Of a stretch of 64,000 nt of DNA, positions 56,276-64,000 are shown one piece after another. A program made the position numbers and the translations under genes. The notes under the pieces were generated by a model. The model ran no database searches, was not told where the DNA came from, and saw nothing but the letters and a program-made list of their open reading frames with translations. How positions within the stretch are numbered: position 1 is the first letter of the stretch; every line of letters begins with the position of its first letter. The stretch covers positions 8,182,006 to 8,246,005 of the forward strand of contig OZ005693.1 in NCBI GenBank assembly GCA_963930775.1, read 5' to 3'. Source of the stretch: Cliona cf. orientalis. Its lineage: Eukaryota > Porifera > Demospongiae > Clionaida > Clionaidae.

Positions 56276-56554
56276 AGAGCCGAATTCTTAGTTTCTAATT
56301 GGGACTCTGGACGTAACGTAATAACATTGTACGTTGCCCATGCACTTATGAATTGACGACCTTTACCTACAAAGAGCTCAGGTAAGTAGTTGAAATACCA
56401 CATGGCATGATATTGTACATACATGTGTACTTGTAAGGGATCAATAGATGGCAAAAGCACAATTTTTTAATAATAAGATAAAGCTATCCCTTCACCAAGA
56501 AAACTAGATATCGAGATCTGTTGATTTCTATGAATAACAATAATGCAACTAAAT

Positions 56555-56875
56555 GCAAGTTAGACACTGAAGCCAAGGGATCTACAGGATTTAGAATACT
56601 GAAGACACTGATATAAAATCCCGAAGGTGAAGCCTGAGGGTTTTATAAGTGTCTGAAGTATTCAAAAGACTGTAGATCCCATTGGCTGAAGTGTCTAACT
56701 TGTTTAGACTCGAGCATGCTGTTGCTTAGTAACTTCTTTTATGTTGTTGCCTAAAGAACTAGCTTTCTAAGTAGAGGGATTCTAAGTAGAGGGGTTCTAA
56801 GTATTAAACTTAGAACCCTTGTTTTTAACCAATCAAATCACAGTATTTGTGACAACTAGAGTCTAACTATATGGA
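56555..56875. repeat. Hairpin element, family E copy 4
   Basis: AAGTTAGACACTGAAGCCAA pairs with TTGGCTGAAGTGTCTAACTT (56681-56702), with an inner hairpin around AAATCCCGAAGGTGAAGCC. A tail has CCAATCAAATCACAGTATTT. It lies just downstream of the sixth kinase-kelch gene. Confidence 0.8.
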
Positions 56876-56989
56876 GACAATAGCACATATTATACAAGAA
56901 GTAAACAAAAACGGATCATCAATGGAAAAATCAGACTACTGAGACGGACTACCAGGTTCTACATGTACATATTGTGTAGTCTAATCTGT

Positions 56990-59158
56990 TTAAGATATCC
57001 TATTAGTAATTTCAATTGTATCAAGATCATCACCCTTCATTTTAGTGCAACCACCAACAACCATCATCTCATTGGTTGGGAGGACTGCAACAAGAGTATA
57101 ATATCTAGCAGTTGGCATGTTGCTGATGAGATTCCAGGAGTCTGCTGTTGAGTTGTACTTGTGAATGGCAGATGAAGGCTTGTCACCCTTATCACATCCA
57201 CCAACTGCCAGTAGCACTCCATTGACAGCTGCACAGGTGGAGCGGTAAGCTGGGATGTCAGCAGCTCTGTGCCATATTGATGATGATGATGATTGTAGCA
57301 GTTCTGTCAGTGAGCAGGTCAGAACTGACTTGGTATTGCCTTTGCCATCCGCTCCTCCCAGCATGTAGAGTTGATCTCCACAGATGGTCCCTGATGCAAA
57401 AGAGTAGGGGTGAGGGAGGCTGGCCACTGTTGACCAGACTAGAGTTTTAATATCCATCACTTCTACTGTGTGAAGCCCATTGAACACTCCAATTATCCCA
57501 CCAGCCACTATGAGGTGCTCCTTTGATGTCACTACAGTTGTGTTCCGCCTCTTTGTTGGCATGGCGGGGAAGATCTCCTCGTAACCTGGCAGACAGAGCA
57601 GTTTGTTGGTGTATGTATCCTTGTTGCCAAGTGCTTTACATCCACCAATAGCTGTCAGTTGACCATTGACGACTGCTAAACTACTATAGTAATATGAATA
57701 TTCTAGAAGTTTGCTCCACTTTTTGCTAGACACATTGTAGGAACACACTTCACCATCCCGGCTCATGAAGTAAGCCACATCCCCATCCACCACAGCAGCT
57801 CCCCTGAACATCTTGAATGGTGCCTTGCCACCATTTCTCAAGTTTAGTATCATCTTCTTAACTGTGTGTGGGTGTGGCTTGTGGTTTGAACTTCGCTGAC
57901 TCAGCTGTTTTTCCAATTGTTCCAACTGTCTCTGTAGAGAGTGGTTAGTCCGCTGGATCTCTGCCGTCACTTTCTCTTGTTCTTCCAGTTGTTGGTTCAA
58001 CTCTCGATGCTGTGGCATTAACTCTAGATCTTGAAGCTGTCTCTCCTTCTGTTGTAATAGCCTATCTCGTTTTTGGATTTCATTGTCTTTCTTCTGCAAT
58101 AATCTATCTTTTTCACGAAGCATTTCGTCTTTCTGTTGTAATGATCTATCCTTTTTAAGAACTTGTCTATCCTTTTCTTGCAGCTGCTGTGTCAGTAGGA
58201 AAACTTGATTGTTATTCGATTGAACTGCATCCTGTATTTGATGTGTGTTCTCTCTATACTCCCTGGACTCCTTGAGACCAGCCAGCCTCTGGCACAGCTC
58301 CTCACTTGAAGGTCGATCATTCTCCTGGTAATGGAGGCAGTCCACTGCAATCGGTAGCAACATGTGGGTAGGATTTATCTTATCGATATGATTTTTTCTC
58401 CTTTCAGTTTCAAGTATGGGCATGTCTGTCATTCCAATTGGAGATCTAGAGTCAGGAACAAGTTGATTTCGAGGTCCAGGCTCAGGCCACAGTCGGGTGC
58501 ACACTTGTATCATGATCACACCCTCAGAGAAGCAGTCCAGCTTCTTTGTGTACCTTGGTGGCTCCCTCAGTGCTTCTGGAGGCATGTAGGCCAGCGTTCC
58601 TGGGCACATGGTGAGAGGGGTCATGCTTGGAGCTGCACCAGCTAGCTTGGACATGCCAAAGTCGGTCACTTTAGCTCTTCTCCCAGCAATCATCAGCACA
58701 TTGTTGCTGGAGAGGTCTCGGTGGATGATATCATTGGAGTGGAGGTAGGCGACTGCTAAAGCTATATCGTGGCAGATATCCACTTGAACACAGTAGGCTA
58801 GCGACTGTTGTGAGCGTTCAAGTATCTTTGTCAAACTCTCGTCAAGCAGTTCCATCAGCAGCACTGGTAGTCTGGATTCAGGATCTCTAGTCATGCCGAG
58901 GTACTGCACAATGTTTGGGTGTCGGATACTTTCAAGAAAACCACACTCCTGTTGAAACCTGTCCATGATCTTGCCCACTCCTGGGTCTGCGGGGTCTAGG
59001 ATTGTTGGGTGGAGGATTTTAGCAGCACAGGGCAGCTGGTCACACTTGGCCTTGTAGACAGCTCCATAGGAGCCACGGCCGAGGGGTTGGCTCTTGTTGA
59101 TGTGGAAGCTTTGATAGTGAAAGACATGTTGTTGAGCTTGAAGCATTCGTTGGGCCAT
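56990..59158 (-). CDS. Kinase / coiled-coil / kelch protein, copy 6, intact
   Basis: Intronless, 722 codons, start MAQRMLQAQQ. The kinase domain is complete (GRGSYG glycine loop, CAAKIL, HRDLSSNNVL, VTDFGMSKL, YMPPEAL). The coil (QVLKKDRSLQQKDEMLREKD...) is shorter, and the proline/RGRQLQERESRKQL linker seen in the others is missing: RSSNHKPHPH joins directly to the kelch part. Six kelch repeats follow with their own loop residues (MFRG, SYYYSS, KRRNTT, HPYSFASG, IPAYRST, TARYYTL). It is separated from copy 5 by the ~13 kb satellite block, yet keeps the same strand, upstream block (59185-59225) and downstream motif (GAATTGACGACC, 56350). It was therefore part of the original array. No membrane segment is seen. 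Confidence 0.9.
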   Translation of the reverse strand: MAQRMLQAQQHVFHYQSFHINKSQPLGRGSYGAVYKAKCDQLPCAAKILHPTILDPADPGVGKIMDRFQQECGFLESIRHPNIVQYLGMTRDPESRLPVLLMELLDESLTKILERSQQSLAYCVQVDICHDIALAVAYLHSNDIIHRDLSSNNVLMIAGRRAKVTDFGMSKLAGAAPSMTPLTMCPGTLAYMPPEALREPPRYTKKLDCFSEGVIMIQVCTRLWPEPGPRNQLVPDSRSPIGMTDMPILETERRKNHIDKINPTHMLLPIAVDCLHYQENDRPSSEELCQRLAGLKESREYRENTHQIQDAVQSNNNQVFLLTQQLQEKDRQVLKKDRSLQQKDEMLREKDRLLQKKDNEIQKRDRLLQQKERQLQDLELMPQHRELNQQLEEQEKVTAEIQRTNHSLQRQLEQLEKQLSQRSSNHKPHPHTVKKMILNLRNGGKAPFKMFRGAAVVDGDVAYFMSRDGEVCSYNVSSKKWSKLLEYSYYYSSLAVVNGQLTAIGGCKALGNKDTYTNKLLCLPGYEEIFPAMPTKRRNTTVVTSKEHLIVAGGIIGVFNGLHTVEVMDIKTLVWSTVASLPHPYSFASGTICGDQLYMLGGADGKGNTKSVLTCSLTELLQSSSSSIWHRAADIPAYRSTCAAVNGVLLAVGGCDKGDKPSSAIHKYNSTADSWNLISNMPTARYYTLVAVLPTNEMMVVGGCTKMKGDDLDTIEITNRIS

Positions 59159-59505
59159 GGCACTTTGCCGCTTGATATACGTACGCTTAGCAAATACTTC
59201 ACCAATAAGGATATTTTGGACACACCCCTAGCTCTAACCTGGGCCTATCATAGCACCATGTGACCATGTGTACTTATAATCATGGCATGTGATACACCTA
59301 TGCACTCATGAATTCTATTAGCATAAGGTACATGTGTATGTAAATATGGACTTCTACAGCATTTATCAATTGTAATTAACTATGCTACACATTGCATGCC
59401 AACCACTCTGCAGTATGCCGATCTTTACCGACTCGTGATTGTGGAGTCGGTAAAGGTCGTTAGAATGAGCACAATAACATTATAGATTTTTTGTGCACAC
59501 CACAG
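59159..59505. other. Upstream region of kinase-kelch copy 6
   Basis: It contains the family upstream block (AATACTTCACCAATAAGGAT) and GGCATGTGATACACC, then a small hairpin CTTTACCGACTC...GAGTCGGTAAAG (59421-59457). The ALDH1L exon begins at 59506, so the kinase-kelch promoter and the ALDH1L exon are ~350 bases apart on opposite strands. Confidence 0.6.
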
Positions 59506-60058
59506 GAGTTTGAAGATGGTCACATGATCCCAGCCTGGAAGTGGGGTAAAGCAGAGAAGCACGAAAAACTCGAGCTAACCCCCGAGGAGGAGCAATTACA
59601 GGAAAAAATCCGTACCATCTGATCCGGAATTCTCTCTGGGCAAACCATCGACGACTTTTTCAAGAGTGGGGCGGGGTCTATGGATGTGACACGCCTCCTG
59701 GAGGAGGTACGGGAGGTGACGTGACGGGGAAAATGATGACGTGTACATGAATTCAACATTCGATATTCTCGGAGTTTGTGAAGCAGCTGGTCTTGACCAG
59801 TCGCGGAGGGCAGGACACTGAGCTCGAGTATGATGCTGTTAGTCTGTGCTACGATACCACTATTGTAGCCAATCCATGAAAATTTAGCTGATTTTAGGCC
59901 CCAATTCGTTGATTATTAGTTTCTCATCAACCGCCCGCATCAATTTTTCAAGTTAGAATTTATCACCATTATTTCATTAGTGCATTCCAATGACGTAATA
60001 AAAGGCGTGGACAATCATGTGACCGACCGTGTGCATGCAACAATGTTGTTGAAGAGCT

Positions 60059-60521
60059 GGGGGGGGGGGGGGAGTCTGGCGGGCCAGCCCCTTCGCAAGA
60101 GGGAGGAAGGGTCTGGTGTCATGCCTATATGCGATTTGTACCGCTGCAGCCAGGAGTGCAGCCCAATCAGATCGCGCCACGTCACCACCAATATTGTGGA
60201 GCTATCTAAATACTCGGGCTGACCAATCAGATGCCTGCTCTTCGTTTTTAATAAATTGTTATGATCGCCAGCCTCATAAAGATCTAGCACCTGGTTGGTC
60301 AAAACGCGTGGTAGGGACAACCCCAACCGTTTATTGAACAAGAAGAGCGGGCCTCTGATTGGTCGGCCTGCATACCAGTAGCCACGCAATATTAGTGGTG
60401 ACGTGGAGCGATCTGATTGGGCTGCACTCCTGGCTGCAGCAGTACAAGTTGTGTATAGGCATGACACCAGACCCTTCCTCCCTCTTGCGAAGGGGCTGGC
60501 CCGCCAGACTAGGGGGGGGGG
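60059..60521. repeat. Foldback/MITE with ~150 bp inverted arms
   Basis: After a poly-G tip, GTCTGGCGGGCCAGCCCC...GAGGGAGGAAGGGTCTGG (60073-60115) and GCAGCCAATCAGATCGC-like sequence are mirrored at 60370-60515 (GCGATCTGATTGGGCTGCAC, CCCGCCAGACTAG). The middle ~150 bases are unique. It is inserted between ALDH1L exons. Confidence 0.85.
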
Positions 60522-60819
60522 GTGGGTGCTATGGCTCTGGTAAGCATCTGTGTACTGCCTAACCATGCTACTTTCACGACTGACACTTTTGATGCCACTT
60601 TTGTGACTAGTATACTGTTTGTGTGTGCCAATAGCAATGTTTGCCCAGGCAGCACCATGCATTTTATGTGCCTTTCAAGTGTTGCATAAGTTGTGGTCAA
60701 CATTAATTAAATAATGGTAATACCCGCCCGCCCGCATGGTATGTTGGGAAACTACCTGATGAGAAACTAATAATCAAGGAATTGGGGCTTTATCTTCTAC
60801 TACCAATCCCACACCTGGA

Positions 60820-60836
60820 GGGGGGGGGGGGGGAAG
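60820..60836. repeat. Poly-G run
   Basis: A run of about 17 G in an ALDH1L intron. Similar G or C runs lie at 13184, 21093, 60059, 60511 and 61361. Confidence 0.9.
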
Positions 60837-61239
60837 CACCTGTACATCCACATACACTTACATTAGCGATTCCGGACGATCGACCTAGGCGCATAAAAGC
60901 AGTTATAACTCAGCACCGGAGGGGATTGACAACAAAAAACAAAGATCACAAGATAGCTTAGGAAATTCTCTTTCATTTAAGCCTTGAAAAAAGCAGATCA
61001 GTTGAGTACACGCCTTGCAATTTTAGCTCTATGGAAAAATGTATGGAAAAACAATAAACGGCGCGTAAATCGGGCACACTTCAACCTTTCAACAAAAAAA
61101 CGCATATCACTGAATAGGCCTCACCGAGTGGAAGCTATCGACACCTTAACCATATAAATTGCTATTGCCACCAGTTTGCACCATCGAGCCGAAAAATTAG
61201 GCGTCCGGAATCGCTACTTACATGTACACTTCTCTGTCA

Positions 61240-61283
61240 CTCTGCCCCTCCTCCTCCCTCCTCCCTCCTCCCTCCTCTTTCAG
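61240..61283. repeat. (CTCCTCC)n pyrimidine tract
   Basis: A CTCCTCCCTCCTCCCTCC run immediately before the TTTCAG acceptor of the exon at 61284. It probably acts as the polypyrimidine tract. Confidence 0.7.
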
Positions 61284-62073
61284 GCCATCATCACTTGAGA
61301 TACGATACCCACGTCAGTGTTTCATCAATAATGAGTTCGTGGATGCATCTCTACTACCCGCCCCCCCCCCCCCCCCCCCCATGTGTGTGACACATAATGT
61401 AGAAGATGGCATTGTTATTATAATTTCAGGATGCCTTTGAGAAGGGTCCGTGGAAGAACATGAACGCCAGAGACAGAGGGAAGCTCATCTACAGGTGAGG
61501 AGCCATGACTAGATACATGTACGTCTTCGTAGCCTCATCCGCAGGCCACTACATAGTTTATCAATATCTTAAACCTAGGATGTGGCTATAGAGCTCTTTG
61601 CCTGATTACTCAAACTACCATGATATTATTAAGCCTTGCTTTGTTTTATTCTCCTGCAGGCTAGCTGACCTAATGGACCAGCACAAGGAGGAGCTGGCTA
61701 CTCTGGAGAGTGTAGACTCCGGAGCAGTGTACACGCTGGCCCTCAAGACACACGTGGGATTCTCCATCGACACGTTCCACTACTTTGCCGGCTGGTGCGA
61801 CAAGATACAGGGCTCCACTATCCCCATCAACAACACCAGACCGAACTCTAACCTCTGTCTCACAAAGAGGGAGCCCATTGGGTAAGTAGTGCAGGAGTGA
61901 GTTAGTGAAGATCAGTAGCTATCAGCGCTTTTTGGAACTTATGAGTACATCATTATGGCAAAACAAATGATGATAATACAGTGGATTTCAGCCCACTAGG
62001 AACTTCAGCTCAGTTCACTTTTTTTCTTTTTGCACATTATCAAGTGCTCCAAGTCATCCACTTTAGACTTTGA

Positions 62074-62294
62074 TACCGTATAGCCGGAAATATTGGCGGG
62101 AATTAAATTTGGCTGTTGAGCCCCAAATTGCTATTACAAAAATATTGGCGGATTTAAATTTGGCGGTTCAGTATGGGATTGCCGTACATATATATGCAAG
62201 TAAGAAATTTTGGTGGATTTTAATTTGGCAGATGTAATATAGACCGCCAAACCGCCAAATTTAATTCTCCGCCAAATTTTCTGGCTATACTGTA
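62074..62294. repeat. Intronic MITE, orthologous to 17292-17502
   Basis: TACCGTATAGCCGGAAATAT and TTTTCTGGCTATACTGTA ends. It lies in the same intron and orientation as the copy in ALDH1L copy 1, so it predates the gene duplication. Confidence 0.8.
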
Positions 62295-62704
62295 TAATTG
62301 TTGTTTTGTGCAGAGTGTGTGGCCTTGTTGTTCCATGGAACTACCCTCTCATGATGCTGGCTTGGAAGATGGCACCTTGCCTCGCCGCTGGAAACACACT
62401 CGTACTCAAACCTGCCGAGGTCAGCATAATTTGTTAAAATTACGATATTATGTGCATTGATTTTGATAGTGGTTTTTTTTTAATAATAAGGTGAAACCAC
62501 TGACTGCAATGAAATTTGCTGAACTGGTCGTCCGCGCTGGTATTCCCCCTGGTATGGTCAACATACTGCCTGGAAAAGGTATAATAATATAATTATACAT
62601 GTATATGCACCTAAATGTAAGTGGCTCTGCCTATATAGCTTGCTGGGAGATTAGGCTTCCCTGAGCATGCAATGGGATGTACATCGTGTGTAATATAATT
62701 TGAC

Positions 62705-62885
62705 ATGGTAATTGGGGTGCATGAGATGCATGGTTGAATGCATCCCAATTACTGTCAGATAACTATTTTGTTGGTAATTGATTTCTGTTCATCATTGGCC
62801 TACTTTATGATGACCCAACCCCTCCCATAGTCGGCAAATTGCCTATAAAAACTTTGATTGCTAGGCAACTACCAACAAATGTACA
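62705..62885. repeat. Extra insertion in one ALDH1L intron
   Basis: Compared with the homologous intron of copy 1 (17791-17967), about 180 bases starting GGTAATTGGGGTGCATGAGA are extra here. They contain an inverted GTAATTGGG.TGCAT / ATGCATCCCAATTAC pair at 62706-62754, so this is probably a small hairpin insertion. Confidence 0.55.
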
Positions 62886-64000
62886 GTCATTTACATGTGT
62901 ATTATAACTAGACTATAGTGTGTAGTCACAGTCATATTTATGTGTTGATGTAGGTCGTGTTGTTGGTCAGGCCATGACAGACCATATGGACGTCCGAAAG
63001 ATAGGGTTCACAGGGTCAACTGGTGTCGGAAAGACCATCATGAAGAGTGCTGCCGAGAGCAACATCAAGAAGGTCTCGGGGGGAAGTCCCCACTAATTAT
63101 CTTTGGGGACTGTGACTTGGACTAAGCCGTCAGATTGGTAAACAAAAATGTAACAGCTAAATCAAAATTATTATTGTGGTTAATTAATAATAATTATTAC
63201 AGGGTGCACAATCTGTGTTCTTCAACAAGGGAGAGAACTGCATAGCAGCTGGTATGTTCAACTAAAGGTGTTTTTTTTTCCTATCTGTCCTCGTTCCCAG
63301 ATCCACTCTCATCATTTCGGATCAAAATGGAGCTATAATTAGATTTCGTACTGGATATAATGTCATATACGTTTTGTAGGTCGTCTGTTCGTGGAGAGGT
63401 GTGTCCATGATGAGTTCCTGGAGAGAATGGTCGAGGAAGTGAAGAAGATGAAAATTGGTGACCCCCTGGACAGATCTGTTTCCCATGGCCCCCAGAACCA
63501 TGAGTGAGTCATGTACTAAGTGTACAGTGATGAATCGTAGATAAGTCATCATGTTAGCCTGATCTCCACGTTCCTTGCCAGCCTTTGTTGCATGCTAAAA
63601 AGCTTTGCACTCTTTCAGCATGAAAACATAGAAAATGCTGGTGGGCCTGGTATGAGGCTAGTTACATCTATATTATGTATGCAGGCTAGTGTCTAACTGC
63701 TTTACCACAACCATTTTTCAGCAAGCATCTCCAGAGTCTTCTTGACTACTGTAAGACAGGTGAAGATGAAGGAGCCACTCTGGTCTATGGAGGAAAGAGG
63801 ATAGACAGACAAGGTAAATAACTGCCATTTTTGTCTACGGTAGTAGCCTCGATCCCTCTTTCCAACCTAAGATCTCTTGTCTAAGGGAGATGTAGCTTGT
63901 ACAATCATGTTTCTGTTCATTTTAGGATTTTTCATGGAGCCAATCATGTTCGCGAATGTCGAGGACCACATGTCCATTGCGAAGGAGGAGTCATTTGGTC

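Larger units (their letters stand above)
59506..64000 (+). pseudogene. ALDH1L: ALDH1L copy 2, carrier-protein and aldehyde dehydrogenase exons
   Basis: It continues the reading order left at 21804. 59506-~59725 carries FEDGHMIPAWKWGKAE and the carrier-domain motif DDFFKSGAGSMDVTRLLEEV, with the Ser that would bear phosphopantetheine. ~59755-59840 has SEFVKQLV. Then come 61284-~61350 (FINNEFVDAS), 61430-61494 (DAFEKGPWKNMNARDRGKL), 61660-61881, 62314-62419 ([18 protein letters not shown]), 62491-62578, 62954-~63125 ([10 protein letters not shown]), 63203-63251 (GENCIAAG, catalytic Cys), 63380-63503, 63722-63813 and 63926 onward, running off the window. TGA replaces a conserved residue in IRTI-SGIL, a frameshift follows the carrier domain, and the exon at 62954 has lost the LELGG segment with the catalytic Glu and carries a TAA. 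Most ALDH exons are otherwise better kept than in copy 1. Confidence 0.85.

Noticed and set aside
27656-59158. Bacterial contamination or horizontal transfer as the source of the intronless kinase-kelch genes
   Set aside because: The copies share host-type spacers, host hairpin elements and eukaryotic TKL kinase features. They lie between spliced ALDH1L exons.
20789-59640. Selenocysteine or TGA recoding in ALDH1L copy 2
   Set aside because: The same copy also has frameshifts, a TAA and missing exons, so simple decay explains the TGA codons.

Overview
The window reads as nuclear DNA of a demosponge (Amphimedon-like). It is AT-rich, full of short AATAATAATTATTATT runs and small hairpin or MITE elements. 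Its genes have many short introns with GT/AG borders. It also carries sponge-typical expansions: a receptor tyrosine kinase with an unfamiliar ectodomain, and TKL-type kinases. Species is an inference. All gene models were read by eye.

Layout. 1-720: large hairpin element. 742-3288: an uncharacterised spliced gene (minus) with a MITE in an intron. 3490-4677: four-transmembrane channel-like protein of the pannexin/innexin/LRRC8 type (minus). 4990-6500: repeats and two near-perfect palindromes. 6889-8101: collapsed receptor tyrosine kinase copy. 9561-15233: its apparently complete paralogue (both minus). 16677-20088: 3' half of a broken ALDH1L (10-formyltetrahydrofolate dehydrogenase) gene (plus). 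20512-21804: 5' exons of a second ALDH1L copy. The 3' exons of that copy reappear only at 59506-64000.

The 37.7 kb between the two halves of the second ALDH1L copy holds a tandem cluster of six intronless kinase / coiled-coil / kelch genes, all on the minus strand. Three are open from start to stop (27656-29953, 31167-33464, 56990-59158) and three are broken. Spacers between them are homologous and carry further element insertions. Between the fifth and sixth copies lies a ~13 kb block: a ~145 bp satellite in two opposite-facing arrays, a decayed LTR retrotransposon fossil between them, and ~38 bp inverted repeats outside them at 43531-43568 and 55968-56005.

Main observation. The kinase-kelch paralogues are almost identical in the kinase domain. 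They differ at the same short position in each of six kelch repeats, just before the conserved beta strand. In KEAP1 that position supplies several ligand contacts. The array therefore looks like a family of kinases with one output domain and a diversifying recognition face. The sensor and immune reading is inference; the pattern of differences is directly visible.
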